From Streptomyces omiyaensis (GTDB lineage Bacteria > Actinomycetota > Actinomycetes > Streptomycetales > Streptomycetaceae), in the NCBI RefSeq assembly GCF_014650895.1, contig NZ_BMVV01000012.1, positions 161,063 through 225,062 on the forward strand: a stretch of 64,000 nt of DNA, written 5' to 3'. A model generated the notes under the pieces. That model ran no database searches, was not told the DNA's origin, and saw only the letters and a list, made by a program, of their open reading frames with translations. Made by a program: the position numbers and the translations under genes. Within the stretch, counting starts at the first letter, position 1; each line of letters begins with the position of its first letter. Below, piece after piece: positions 17,172 to 25,974 of this stretch.

Positions 17172-17216
17172 ACGGAAGGTCCCGCCGGGCGTCGCACGCC
17201 CGGCGGGACCTTCCGT
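17172..17216. terminator. Bidirectional terminator, 21-bp perfect stem
   Basis: A perfect inverted repeat, 17172-17192 paired with 17196-17216, closes a 3-nt CGC loop (core AAGGTCCCGCCGGGCG). It lies between the convergent amaP-like and SDR genes and can serve both strands. Confidence 0.85.
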
Positions 17217-17236
17217 ACCGGATCCGGCCCCCGGGC

Positions 17237-17992
17237 TCAGAAGCCGTGGCGGGCGCCGCCGTCCACCGGGAGCATCACCCCGGTCAGGTAGGAGGCGGCG
17301 GGGGAGAGGAGGAAGGCGGCCGTGCGGCCGAACTCCTCCGGGGTGCCGTAGCGGCGCAGCGGGATGGCCCGCTCGTTGGCGGCGCGGGAGGCCTCCGCGT
17401 CGCCGGAGAGGGCGTCGAGCTGCCGGACCCGGTCGGTGTCGATGCGGCTCGGCAGCAGGCCGACCACCCGGATGCCGCGCGGACCCAGGTCGTCGGAGAG
17501 GGACTTGGCGAAGCCGGCGAGGCCGGGGCGGAGCCCGTTGGAGATGGTCAGGCCCGCGATCGGCTCGTGCACCGAACCCGAGAGGACGAAGCCGATCACC
17601 CCGCCCTCGCCCAGCGCCTCGGCGGACGCCCGGGCGAGCCGCACCGCGCCGAGGAAGACGGTGCCGAAGGCGGCCGTCCACTCCTCGTCGGTGTTGTCCG
17701 CGGCGAAGCCCGGCGCCGGGCCGCCGACGCTGATCAGGACGCCGTCGAAGCCGCCGAACCGGGCGCGGGCCTCCGCGATCAGCCGGGCCGGGGTCTCCGG
17801 GTCGTCGTTGTCGGCGGCGAGGCCCGCCGCGCCCTCGCCCAGTCCGGCGACCGCCGCGGCGACGCCCTCCTCCTCGCGCCCGGTGACCAGCACCCGGGCG
17901 CCCTCCGCGAGCAGGGCCTCCGCGGAGGCCCTGCCGAGCCCCCGGGTCGCGCCGGTGACGACGTACACGCGGTCCTTCAGTCCAAGATCCAT
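17237..17992 (-). CDS. SDR family oxidoreductase-like protein without YxxxK
   Basis: A 251-residue Rossmann protein. The NAD(P) site TGATRGLG (residues 13-20) and the C-terminal end GVMLPVDGG are typical of short-chain dehydrogenases. In place of the catalytic Y-x-x-x-K the corresponding stretch reads GLTISNGLRPGLAGFAKSL, so Tyr and Lys are missing. Several SDR subfamilies with an SNxLRxG motif share this; they may be non-oxidative or use another mechanism. It starts 4 nt after the GH15 stop, so the two genes are one operon. The partner relation to the glycosidase is unexplained. Confidence 0.88.
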   Translation of the reverse strand: MDLGLKDRVYVVTGATRGLGRASAEALLAEGARVLVTGREEEGVAAAVAGLGEGAAGLAADNDDPETPARLIAEARARFGGFDGVLISVGGPAPGFAADNTDEEWTAAFGTVFLGAVRLARASAEALGEGGVIGFVLSGSVHEPIAGLTISNGLRPGLAGFAKSLSDDLGPRGIRVVGLLPSRIDTDRVRQLDALSGDAEASRAANERAIPLRRYGTPEEFGRTAAFLLSPAASYLTGVMLPVDGGARHGF

Positions 17993-17996
17993 GGCC

Positions 17997-19781
17997 CTAT
18001 CCTGCCGCCTCGTCGCCGGCCAGCGCGAGCGCCGTCCCGACCAGTCCGATGTGGCTGAAGGCCTGCGGGAAGTTGCCGAGCTGGCGGCGCGTCACCGGGT
18101 CGTACTCCTCCGCCAGCAGCCCCACGTCGTTGGTCAGTCCCGCCAGCCGCTCGAAGAGCTCCACGGCCTCCTCCCGGCGTCCGGTCGCCCGCAGCGCGTC
18201 GGCGAGCCAGAAGGAGCAGACGAGGAAGGTGCCCTCCCGCCCGGGCAGTCCGTCGACCGCGCCCGAGTCGGGGGTGTAGCGCCGCAGGAAGCCCCGGTGG
18301 GTCAGCCCCTCCCGGACCGCGTCGACGGTGCCGACCACCCGGGGGTCGTCCGGCGGCAGGAAGCCGACCCGGGGGATGAGCAGGGTGGCGGCGTCGAGTT
18401 CGGCGGAGCCGTACGACTGGGTGAAGGTGTTCCGCACGGGGTCGTACGCCTTGGCGCAGACGTCCGCGTGGATCTCGTCCCGGAGCGCCCGCCAGCGGTC
18501 CGGCTCCCCGGGCAGCGAGGGGTCCGCCTCCAGGGTGCGCACCGCCCGGTCGGCCGCCACCCAGGCCATCACCTTGGAGTGGGTGAAGTGGCGGCGGGGG
18601 CCGCGCACCTCCCACAGGCCCTCGTCGGGTTCGCGCCAGTGCGACTCCAGGAAGCCGAGCAGGCTGAGCTGGAGGTTCCAGGCGTGCCGCTCGGGCGGAA
18701 TGCCCGCCTCCCGGGCGAGCGACAGGGAGTCCATGACCTCGCCGTAGACGTCGAGCTGGAACTGCTCGACGGCCGCGTTCCCGGTCCGCACCGGCACCGA
18801 GTCCGCGTAGCCGCGGAGCCAGGGCAGCGCGGTCTCGGGGAGCCGCCGCTCGCCCGCGGGTCCGTACATGATCTGGAGGTCGGCGGGGTCGCCGGCGACC
18901 GAGCGGAGCAGCCAGTCGCGCCAGGCGGCGGCCTCGTCGGCGTATCCGGCGGCGAGGAGCGCGCCGAGGGTGAGGGAGGAGTCGCGCAGCCAGCAGGCCC
19001 GGTAGTCCCAGTTCCGCACGCCGCCGATCTCCTCCGGCAGGGAGGTGGTCGGGGCGGCGACGATCCCGCCGGTGGGGGCGTAGGTCAGCGCCTTGAGGGT
19101 GATGAGGGAGCGGACCACGGCGGCGCGGTACGGCCCCCGGTAGGTGCAGCGAGCGGTCCACTCCCGCCAGTCGGCGAGCGACTGCTCCAGGGCCTCGAAG
19201 GGGTCGACGAGGGCGGGCCGCCGCTCGTGGGAGGGGTGCCAGGTGAGGACGAAGGCGACCCGCTCGCCGGCGGCGACGGTGAAGGCGGAGCGGGTGGAGT
19301 ACTGCTGGCCCCAGGTCTTCACCTGCGGTTCGCTGCGCAGCCAGACGGCGTCGGGCCCGGCGACGGCGACCCGGTGCCCCTCGGAGCGCCGCATCCAGGG
19401 CACGACCGAGCCGTAGTCGAAGCGGAGGCGGAGCACGGCGGCCATCTCCACCCGGCCGCTGATCCCCTCGACGATCCGGACGACGTCCGGGGCGCGGTCC
19501 CGCTGGGGCATGAAGTCGGTGACCTTGACGCTGCCGGTGCGGGTCTCCCAGAAGGTCTCCAGGACGAGGGAGTCCTCGGCGTAGCGGCGGGAGGTGCAGG
19601 TGGTGGCGCCCTGGGGGGCGATCCGCCAGTGGCCGTTGTCCTCGTCGCCGAGGAGGGCGGCGAAGCAGGCGGCGGAGTCGAAGCGGGGCAGGCAGAGCCA
19701 GTCGACCGAACCGTCGCGGCCGACGAGCGCGGCGGTCTGGAGATCGCCGATCAGGGCGTAGTCGTCGATGCGTCGGGTCAC
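17997..19781 (-). CDS. Glycoside hydrolase family 15 protein (glucoamylase/trehalase-like)
   Basis: A 594-residue protein starting MTRRIDDYALIGDLQTAALV. The N-terminal beta-sandwich holds GSVDWLCLPRFDS. The (alpha/alpha)6 barrel has NWDYRACWLRDSSLTL, the catalytic acid region EPDEGLWEVRG, and the base region LLAEEYDPVTRRQLGNFPQAFSH. There is no signal peptide, so it acts in the cytoplasm, where actinobacterial GH15 proteins of this class cleave trehalose or maltodextrins. The GTG at 19781 is chosen from the conserved N-terminus; no SD is visible. Its stop is 4 nt before the downstream SDR. Substrate (trehalose or alpha-glucan) is not decided by sequence. Confidence 0.92.
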   Translation of the reverse strand: MTRRIDDYALIGDLQTAALVGRDGSVDWLCLPRFDSAACFAALLGDEDNGHWRIAPQGATTCTSRRYAEDSLVLETFWETRTGSVKVTDFMPQRDRAPDVVRIVEGISGRVEMAAVLRLRFDYGSVVPWMRRSEGHRVAVAGPDAVWLRSEPQVKTWGQQYSTRSAFTVAAGERVAFVLTWHPSHERRPALVDPFEALEQSLADWREWTARCTYRGPYRAAVVRSLITLKALTYAPTGGIVAAPTTSLPEEIGGVRNWDYRACWLRDSSLTLGALLAAGYADEAAAWRDWLLRSVAGDPADLQIMYGPAGERRLPETALPWLRGYADSVPVRTGNAAVEQFQLDVYGEVMDSLSLAREAGIPPERHAWNLQLSLLGFLESHWREPDEGLWEVRGPRRHFTHSKVMAWVAADRAVRTLEADPSLPGEPDRWRALRDEIHADVCAKAYDPVRNTFTQSYGSAELDAATLLIPRVGFLPPDDPRVVGTVDAVREGLTHRGFLRRYTPDSGAVDGLPGREGTFLVCSFWLADALRATGRREEAVELFERLAGLTNDVGLLAEEYDPVTRRQLGNFPQAFSHIGLVGTALALAGDEAAG

Positions 19782-19815
19782 GCTCTGGGCTGTTCCCGCC
19801 GGCGGCGGCGGTCAA

Positions 19816-20661
19816 TCAGCGGGGCGAGGTGGCCTGGATCGCGGCGCCGTCCCCTTGCGGGGCCTCCGGGGCGTCCCCGGGGGTCTCCCCGGCGCCGTCC
19901 TCCGCGGCGCGGGCGGCGGCCTCGCGGTCGCGCCTCTCGCGCCGGGCGAGGACGATCCAGCCGACCGGCACGCCGGCGGCGAAGAGCCACCACTGGACCG
20001 CGTACGCCATGTGGGCGCCGATCGAGTCGTGGTCCGGCTCGGGGATCTGCTCGGGGGAGCCGTCGGCCGCGGCGGGCTCGGTCTGCTCGACGTAGCCGCC
20101 CAGCACCTCGCGTCCGATCAGCTCGGCCTGCTGGCCGCTGCTGATGAGCATCACCTGGCGGTCCGGCAGGCCCTTGAGGTCCTTGATGCCGCTGGCGCCG
20201 GTGGTCTCGTCGGCCTTGAGGCGGCCGGTGACGGTGACCTCGCCGCGGGGCGCGGGCGGGACCTCGGGGTAGTCGCGCTGGTTGGCGGCGGCCGGCACCC
20301 AGCCCCGGTTGACCAGGACGACCGTGCCGTCCTTGAGGACCAGCGGGGTGAGCACGTGCGCGCCGACCCGGTCGTCGGATGAGGTGCGGCGGCGGACGAC
20401 CACCTCGTGGGCGGTGTCGAAGGTGCCGGTGGCGGTGACCGGGCGCCAGTAGTCGGCGCGGGGGACGACGTGGCCGGGGGAGGTGAGCTCCTCGACCGGG
20501 ACCGGCGCGGCCTTCAGGTTGTCGGCGATCAGGGCGTTCTGGGCGACCCGGCGTTCGTGCCGGTGGAACTGCCAGAAGCCCAGCTCGATCATCACGGGGA
20601 TGAGGGCGAGGGCGACGAGGGTGAGGATCACCCACTGCCGGGACAGCAGGAAGCGGTACAC
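19816..20661 (-). CDS. SURF1 family cytochrome oxidase assembly protein
   Basis: A 281-residue membrane protein with the SURF1 layout: an N-terminal helix (WVILTLVALALIPVMIELGFWQFHRHERR), an extracytoplasmic domain with LVNRGWVPA (typical VxRGW), and a C-terminal helix AYAVQWWLFAAGVPVGWIVL followed by a basic, then acidic/Ala-rich tail. SURF1 helps insert haem into aa3-type cytochrome c oxidase. The GTG at 20661 gives the expected MYRFLLSRQWV. It lies 34 nt upstream of the GH15 gene on the same strand. Confidence 0.92.
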   Translation of the reverse strand: MYRFLLSRQWVILTLVALALIPVMIELGFWQFHRHERRVAQNALIADNLKAAPVPVEELTSPGHVVPRADYWRPVTATGTFDTAHEVVVRRRTSSDDRVGAHVLTPLVLKDGTVVLVNRGWVPAAANQRDYPEVPPAPRGEVTVTGRLKADETTGASGIKDLKGLPDRQVMLISSGQQAELIGREVLGGYVEQTEPAAADGSPEQIPEPDHDSIGAHMAYAVQWWLFAAGVPVGWIVLARRERRDREAAARAAEDGAGETPGDAPEAPQGDGAAIQATSPR

Positions 20662-20759
20662 CCCATGACCGTACCCTTGCGCCCACGGGGCGGCCGCAGA
20701 GGGGTCGGGTGACCGGAGTCACCCGACCAGGATCGTTTCTTCACAAGGGGCCGGGTGGC

Positions 20760-20993
20760 TCACACCCGGTCGACGATGCCCGCCTTCCCCTCCGCGCGGG
20801 CGCAGTGGGCGCCGCAGTACCAGTTGCCCTCCACCTCGACGCCCTGCCCGATGATCTGGACCCGGCAGTGCTCGCAGATGGGCGCCATGCGGTGGATGGC
20901 GCAGGCGAAGCAGTCGAAGACGTGCACCGCGCCCTGCGCGTGCACTTCGAAGGACATGCCGTAATCGTTTCCGCAGACCTCACAACGTGCCAT
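20760..20993 (-). CDS. Small Cys-rich zinc-ribbon-like protein
   Basis: A 77-residue protein starting MARCEVCGNDYGMSFEVHAQ. It has four paired-cysteine sites: CEVC (4-7), CFAC (28-31), CEHC (40-43) and CGAHC (60-64), with histidines close by, as in double zinc-ribbon or LIM-like modules. It ends 98 nt before the SURF1 gene on the same strand. I recall similar proteins across streptomycetes but no function. A zinc- or metal-bound adaptor is inference. Confidence 0.8.
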   Translation of the reverse strand: MARCEVCGNDYGMSFEVHAQGAVHVFDCFACAIHRMAPICEHCRVQIIGQGVEVEGNWYCGAHCARAEGKAGIVDRV

Positions 20994-21056
20994 GCGCCAC
21001 AGGGTGGGCCCCGGGGGCCGTGCGCGCCGCGCGGCACGCCCGCCGGGGGCGGGGTG

Positions 21057-22031
21057 TCACCCGTCTGCCGGGGCGACGTCCCGCAGCAGGTGGGCGTAGG
21101 CGGCCTCGTCGACGATCGGGGTGCCGAAGCTCCTGGCCTTGACCGTCTTGGAGGTGCCGGCGTCCGGGTCGTTGGTGACGAGCAGGCTGGTGAGGCGGGA
21201 GATCGAGCCGGCGACGTGCAGCCCGGCCTCGACCGTCCGGTCCTCCAGGAGCTCCCGGTCGACGGAGGTGTCGCCGGAGAAGGCGACCCGCATCCCCTGC
21301 TTGAGCGGCTTGTCGCTCTCGTACCGGCCGGGGTTGGGGTACGGGCAGGCGGGCCGCCTCCGGGAGGGGCGCCAGCCGCCCGCCCGGTAGGAGGACGGGG
21401 CGCCGAGCGCGGGGCGGGCGGGGCCGGAGGCCCACTCGGTGAGCGGGCGGCACTCCAGGAGCGGCAGCCGGACGTTCCGCTCCGCCGCCGCGTGCAGGCT
21501 GGGGCGGAAGGCCTCGGCGAGCACGCGCGCGTCGTCGAGGGCGTCGTGCGCGCGCTGCTGCACCACCCCGAAGTGGGCGGCGAGCGAGGCCAGCTTGTGG
21601 TTGGGCAGCGGCAGCGCCAGCTCCTTGGCGAGCGCGATGGTGCACAGCCGCTGCTTCACGGGCGCGGTCCGCTCGGCCCGGGCGTACTCGCGGGCGATCA
21701 TCTGCCAGTCGAACATCGCGTTGTGCGCGACGAGGACGCGCCCGTCGAGGCGGGCGGAGAACTCCTCGGCGATCTCCCCGAAGAGCGGAGCCCCCTCCAG
21801 GAGGTCGCTGGTGAGGCCGTGGATCCAGACCGGTCCGGGGTCCCGCTCCGGGTTCACCAGGGTGTACCAGTGGTCCTCCACCTCCCCCTGCGCGTCGAGG
21901 CGGTAGACGGCGGCGGACACGATCCGGTCGTCGCGGGCGAGACCGGTGGTCTCCACGTCGACGACCGCGTACCCCTGCGGGTAGGCGGCCGGCCACGTCG
22001 CTGCTGTCGTGCGGTCGTCGAGCATGGTCAT
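21057..22031 (-). CDS. DEDDh-type 3'-5' exonuclease with C-terminal BRCT-like domain
   Basis: A 324-residue protein. The exonuclease domain has motif I VVDVETTGL (24-32), motif II VAHNAMFDW (about 102) and motif III RAHDALDDARVLAE (about 160), the DEDDh set found in DNA polymerase III epsilon and RNase T. The last 90 residues (KPLKQGMRVAFSGDTSVDRE, VAGSISRLTSLLVTNDPDAGTSK) resemble a BRCT domain as in DNA ligase, which suggests recruitment to DNA ends. The ATG at 22031 or a second ATG six bases later are both possible starts. It is probably an accessory exonuclease in repair rather than the replicative epsilon. Confidence 0.9.
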   Translation of the reverse strand: MTMLDDRTTAATWPAAYPQGYAVVDVETTGLARDDRIVSAAVYRLDAQGEVEDHWYTLVNPERDPGPVWIHGLTSDLLEGAPLFGEIAEEFSARLDGRVLVAHNAMFDWQMIAREYARAERTAPVKQRLCTIALAKELALPLPNHKLASLAAHFGVVQQRAHDALDDARVLAEAFRPSLHAAAERNVRLPLLECRPLTEWASGPARPALGAPSSYRAGGWRPSRRRPACPYPNPGRYESDKPLKQGMRVAFSGDTSVDRELLEDRTVEAGLHVAGSISRLTSLLVTNDPDAGTSKTVKARSFGTPIVDEAAYAHLLRDVAPADG

Positions 22032-22215
22032 TGAGAATACGGCCCGCGACCGACAGCCCCACCCTCACTGCCCCTGATGTCCGCTATGTCACTCCCGCCG
22101 GGTGGCCTGCCGCACGGGAGCGCGCTTGCGGAGCCGCCCCCCGCGCGCGGGCCCGGCGCCGATCGCCGCCCCGCGCGCGTGCCGCCGCGTTTCCCTCCGG
22201 CCCCGGGGCGGGCCC

Positions 22216-22833
22216 TCATCGGCGCAGCAGCCCCTCGACCAGGGCGCGCACCGAGACCGCGAAGAGCCGATCGGTCTCCACCGGGGCGGCCAGCGCGCGG
22301 GCGAGCGGCGGGTCGGCGTCGGCGGTCTCGGCGTCCCACAGCTCCTCCTCGGCGGGCGACTGGGCCGGGGCCCGTTCGCGGTTGCGCTCCACGAGGACGT
22401 ACCCGACGACCTGGAAGGCGACCGCCCGCACCAGCTCCGCCGCGCGCTCGCCGCGCAGTCCCGCCGCGTGCGCCTCCCGGACCAGGGCCCGCTGGGCCGG
22501 CAGGAACATGCGCTCGGTCAGGCCGCGCTCGTGGACCATCGCCACCAGGTGCGGACGCTCGCGCAGGGCCCGGCGCAGGGCGTGGGCCACCGAGCAGATC
22601 CGCTCCGCCGGGTCGGCCCCGTGCGGCCGGATCGCGCCCAGGTCGGCCACCGTCCGCGCGGCCAGCGCGTCGAGCAGCGACTCGCGGTTGCCCACGTGCC
22701 AGTAGATCGAGGTGACCGCGGTGTCGAGGGCGGCGGCGAGCCCGCGCATGGTGAGCCCGTCCGGTCCGTGCGCCCGCACCAGGGCCGCCGCCGCGTCCAG
22801 GACCTCCTCGCGGCTGAGCGTCCGGCGTGTCAT
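22216..22833 (-). CDS. TetR family transcriptional regulator
   Basis: A 205-residue regulator with the N-terminal TetR helix-turn-helix LTMRGLAAALDTAVTSIYWHVGNRESLLDALA and an all-helical ligand-binding C-terminus with a TetR_C-like pattern. GGAG lies 7 nt before the ATG. It is divergent from the decarboxylase/SDR/amidohydrolase operon at 22976, with a 15-bp palindrome between them, so it most likely represses that operon. The ligand is unknown but probably an intermediate of the pathway (inference). Confidence 0.92.
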   Translation of the reverse strand: MTRRTLSREEVLDAAAALVRAHGPDGLTMRGLAAALDTAVTSIYWHVGNRESLLDALAARTVADLGAIRPHGADPAERICSVAHALRRALRERPHLVAMVHERGLTERMFLPAQRALVREAHAAGLRGERAAELVRAVAFQVVGYVLVERNRERAPAQSPAEEELWDAETADADPPLARALAAPVETDRLFAVSVRALVEGLLRR

Positions 22834-22898
22834 CCACTGCTCCCTGATGAACCGTCAATTCCCGTCGCGCACGCGTCTTTACCCTTCATCGACAGCGG

Positions 22899-22913
22899 TG
22901 TAACAGTGTTACA
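22899..22913. promoter_or_regulatory. Palindromic operator in the TetR/decarboxylase intergenic region
   Basis: TGTAACAGTGTTACA is a perfect 7+1+7 palindrome placed between the two divergent starts (66 nt from tetR, 63 nt from the operon). It contains the AAC-GTT core common in operators of TetR repressors of lipid and acyl-CoA genes. It is the only strong palindrome in the 142-nt gap. Confidence 0.7.
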
Positions 22914-22975
22914 GGCCGTCGCCCCGGCAGCTCCGGGAGGCCGGCGGCCGTCTCCGTCCGGAAGGGTGGTACGAC

Positions 22976-23773
22976 ATGGCACGAGTACGGTACGGGGCGC
23001 GCACCGCGGCGGAGGCCGCCGCCGCCCGCGCCGCCGCCGCGAAGCTCCCCGACATCTGGTCCACCGGCGTGGTCGCCCTCTGGGAGACCGATCCCGACGC
23101 GGTGGCGGCCGTCCTGCCGCCCCCGCTGAAGCCCACCGGGCGCCCCCTGGTCCGGGTCACCGTCAGCAAGGTCGACCTGCCCGGCTACCCGCTCGGCGCC
23201 GGCTCGGTCTCGGTGGCCGCCGCCCACGGGGCGACCGAGGGCTGGTACCCGCTGGTCATGCCGATGACCCACGAGCGGGCCCTGGCCGGCGGCCGCGAGG
23301 TCTTCGGCGAGCCGAAGAAGCTGGGCGAGGTCGTCGTCGAGCGCGACGGGCTCGTGGTGGGAGCCCGGCTCGCCCGGCACGGCATCGCCTTCGTCGAGGT
23401 GCGCGGCGCCGTCTCCGGCGCGCTGCCGCTGCCCGAGCCGGCCGAGAAGACCGACTTCTACTTCAAGTTCCTTCCCGGCGTGGAGGGTTCCGGCTTCGAC
23501 GCCGACCCCGTCCTGGTCCACTGCGTCCGCCGGGAGAAGGTCCGGAAGCTGGAGCGGATCACCGGGGACGTCGTCCTGCGCGAGTCCATGTACGACCCCG
23601 TCGCCGATCTCCCGGTCCGCCGGATCGTCGAGATCACCCTCGGCGAGAAGACCTCCGACCAGCGCGGCCGGGTCGCCGAGCGGGTCTCCGCCGAGGCGCT
23701 GCTGCCCTACGTCCACCAGCGCTACGACGACCCCGCGCAGATCCTCGACGGCCCCCCGGAAGGAAGCGTCTGA
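22976..23773 (+). CDS. Acetoacetate decarboxylase family protein
   Basis: A 265-residue protein. The ADC-fold hallmarks are present: VTVSKVDLPGYPLGAGSVSV, PLVMPMTHERALAGGREVFG and the Schiff-base lysine segment GEPKKLGEV (about residues 121-129). Classic ADC turns acetoacetate into acetone and CO2. Related ADC-like proteins act on other beta-keto acids or as aldolase-dehydratases, so the reaction is not fixed. It leads the four-gene operon under the TetR operator and shares a base with the next start (TGATG). GGAAGG precedes the ATG. Confidence 0.88.
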   Translation: MARVRYGARTAAEAAAARAAAAKLPDIWSTGVVALWETDPDAVAAVLPPPLKPTGRPLVRVTVSKVDLPGYPLGAGSVSVAAAHGATEGWYPLVMPMTHERALAGGREVFGEPKKLGEVVVERDGLVVGARLARHGIAFVEVRGAVSGALPLPEPAEKTDFYFKFLPGVEGSGFDADPVLVHCVRREKVRKLERITGDVVLRESMYDPVADLPVRRIVEITLGEKTSDQRGRVAERVSAEALLPYVHQRYDDPAQILDGPPEGSV

Positions 23774-24657
23774 TGGAGCTCGGGGAGGGACAGGTCGCCG
23801 TCGTCACCGGCGCCGCGAGCGGCATCGGCCGGGCCATGGCCCGCCGCTTCGCCGCCGAGGGCCTCGCCGTCGTCCTCGGCGACGTGGAGCGGGGACCGCT
23901 CGACGAGGCCGCCGGCGCACTGGCGGCGGACGGGGCGCGGGTCCTCGCCCGGACCGTCGACGTCTCCGACCCGGAGCAGGTGCGTGCCCTCGCCGACGCC
24001 GCCTACGACGCCTTCGGCGCCGTCCACGTCCTCTGCAACAACGCCGGCGTCGGTTCCGGCGCCGAGGGCCGCATGTGGGAGCACGAGCCCAACGACTGGA
24101 AGTGGGCCTTCTCCGTCAACGTGTGGGGCGTCTTCCACGGCATCCAGGCCTTCGTGCCCCGCATGCTGGCGGGCGGCGAACCCGGCCACGTCGTCAACAC
24201 CTCCTCCGGCGACGGGGGCATCGCCCCGCTGCCCACCGCCTCCGTCTACGCGGTCACCAAGGCGGCCGTCGTCACCATGACCGAGTCGCTCTACGCCCAC
24301 CTGCGCGCCGAGCACGCGCGCGTGGGCGCCTCCGTGCTCTTCCCCGGACCGCACATGCTCCGCACCGGCCTGTGGGAGTCGCACCGCAACCGGCCCGAGC
24401 GGTACGCCAAGGAGCGCCCGCGCCGGACCCCGTACCGCTCCCTGGACCAGTGGGAGGCCGCCATGAAGGAGGCCGGCCACGAGGTCGCCTTCACCCCGGT
24501 GGAGGAGGTCGCCGAGCACGTCGTCGAGGGGATCAGGGCAGACCGCTTCTGGATGCTCCCGGCGAGCGAGCACAGCGACCGGCAGATCGCGGCGCGCTCG
24601 CGGTCGATGCTCGACCGCGCGAACCCGTCCTACCTGGAGAGCTTCATCCTCGACTGA
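23773..24657 (+). CDS. SDR family NAD(P)-dependent oxidoreductase
   Basis: A 294-residue classical-type short-chain dehydrogenase: cofactor site TGAASGIG (13-20), NNAG in LCNNAGVGSG, catalytic Ser in NTSSGDGG and the Tyr-Lys pair in SVYAVTKAAVV. The extended C-terminus (RPERYAKERPRRTPYRSLDQ onward) is longer than usual and may form a substrate lid. The start overlaps the decarboxylase stop by one base, showing tight coupling. It presumably oxidises or reduces a hydroxy/keto intermediate of the operon's pathway. Confidence 0.9.
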   Translation: MELGEGQVAVVTGAASGIGRAMARRFAAEGLAVVLGDVERGPLDEAAGALAADGARVLARTVDVSDPEQVRALADAAYDAFGAVHVLCNNAGVGSGAEGRMWEHEPNDWKWAFSVNVWGVFHGIQAFVPRMLAGGEPGHVVNTSSGDGGIAPLPTASVYAVTKAAVVTMTESLYAHLRAEHARVGASVLFPGPHMLRTGLWESHRNRPERYAKERPRRTPYRSLDQWEAAMKEAGHEVAFTPVEEVAEHVVEGIRADRFWMLPASEHSDRQIAARSRSMLDRANPSYLESFILD

Positions 24658-24672
24658 CCTGACTGAGGGGCC

Positions 24673-25974
24673 ATGTCCATGAGCCACGAGGACCCGTACC
24701 TGATCGTCTCCTCCGACTGCCACGCCGGGCTTCCCACCGAGGAGTACCGGCCCTATCTGGAGTCCCGCCACTACCGGGCCTTCGACGACTTCCTCGCCGG
24801 GCGCCAGGCCCGCCGCGAGGCCATGACCCGCCTCGGGGTGCGCAACGAGGACTTCGCGTCGAAGTGGTTCAGCGACCACGAGGAGGGGCTGCGCGGCGGC
24901 TGGGACCACGCGCAGCGGATCAAGGAGCTGGACGGCGACGGCGTCGCCGCCGAGGTCGTCTTCCCCGACGCGGACGCCGTCGACAGCCGGACCGCCGCCC
25001 CCTTCGGCGTCGGCCTCGGCCTCTCCGGCGACCAGGACCCCGAGCTCGGCATGGCGGGCGCCAAGGCGCACAACCGCTGGCTCGCCGAGTTCGTCGCCCA
25101 CGACCCGGCCCGGCACTGCGGCGTCGCCCTGCTGCCCGTCACCGCCGACCCGCGCGAGGTGGTCGCCGAGATCCACCGGGCCAAGGAGTCGGGGCTCGGC
25201 GCCCTGATGATCCCGTCCATGTGGGTCGACAGGCCGCCCTACCACGACCGGCGGTACGACCCCGTGTGGGCGGCCGCCGCCGAGACCGCGATGCCGGTCC
25301 TCACCCACTCCGGCGCCGCGCCCCGCGAGGAGTACGGCGACCACCTCGGCATCTACGTCTCCGAGGTCACCTGGTGGCCGGCCCGGCCGCTGTGGTTCCT
25401 GCTCTGGTCCGGGGTCTTCGAGCGCCACCCGGGGCTGCGGTTCGGCGTCGCCGAGTCCGGCTGCTGGTGGCTGCCGAACCTGCTCTGGTTCATGGACCGG
25501 CTCTACCTCGGCGCGCACGGCGGCAAGAAGCTCTCGCCCTTCGCGGAGCTGCTGCGCCCGCCGAGCGAGTACCTGGACCGGCAGGTCTTCGTCTGCGCCA
25601 CCAACACCAAGCGGCGCGAGCTGGCGCAGCGGTACGAGATCGGCGTCGACACCATCCTCTGGGGCTCGGACTTCCCGCACCCCGAGGGCACCTGGCCGAA
25701 CACCCGCACCTGGCTGCGGAACACCTTCCACGACATCCCCGTGGCGGAGACCCGGCGGATGCTGGGCCTGGCCGCCGCCGAGGTCTTCGGCTTCGACACC
25801 GGGAAGCTGGAACCGGTCGCCCGGCGGATCGGCCCCACCCCCGCCGAGCTCGGCCAGCCCGCCGACCAGACCGCCGTCGAGGCCTCCTGGGCCCGCTCCC
25901 GCGCGACCGGCCGCCACTGGCTCACCGGCGGCGACTTCCCGGTCACGGGCCCGGACGCGGGGGTGACCCCGTGA
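24673..25974 (+). CDS. Amidohydrolase family protein (first of two paralogues)
   Basis: A 433-residue metal-dependent hydrolase or decarboxylase of the amidohydrolase 2 type. Motifs: SSDCHAGLPTEEYRPYLE at the N-terminus (the usual D-x-H-x-H has Gly at the last position), FPDADAVD, AHNRWLAEF, THSGAAP, and WGSDFPHPEG with the catalytic Asp. GAGGGG precedes the ATG; a second ATG two codons later is possible. The family includes ACMSD-like decarboxylases and ring-cleavage product hydrolases. It is third in the operon, and its paralogue follows with a GTGA overlap. Confidence 0.88.
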   Translation: MSMSHEDPYLIVSSDCHAGLPTEEYRPYLESRHYRAFDDFLAGRQARREAMTRLGVRNEDFASKWFSDHEEGLRGGWDHAQRIKELDGDGVAAEVVFPDADAVDSRTAAPFGVGLGLSGDQDPELGMAGAKAHNRWLAEFVAHDPARHCGVALLPVTADPREVVAEIHRAKESGLGALMIPSMWVDRPPYHDRRYDPVWAAAAETAMPVLTHSGAAPREEYGDHLGIYVSEVTWWPARPLWFLLWSGVFERHPGLRFGVAESGCWWLPNLLWFMDRLYLGAHGGKKLSPFAELLRPPSEYLDRQVFVCATNTKRRELAQRYEIGVDTILWGSDFPHPEGTWPNTRTWLRNTFHDIPVAETRRMLGLAAAEVFGFDTGKLEPVARRIGPTPAELGQPADQTAVEASWARSRATGRHWLTGGDFPVTGPDAGVTP

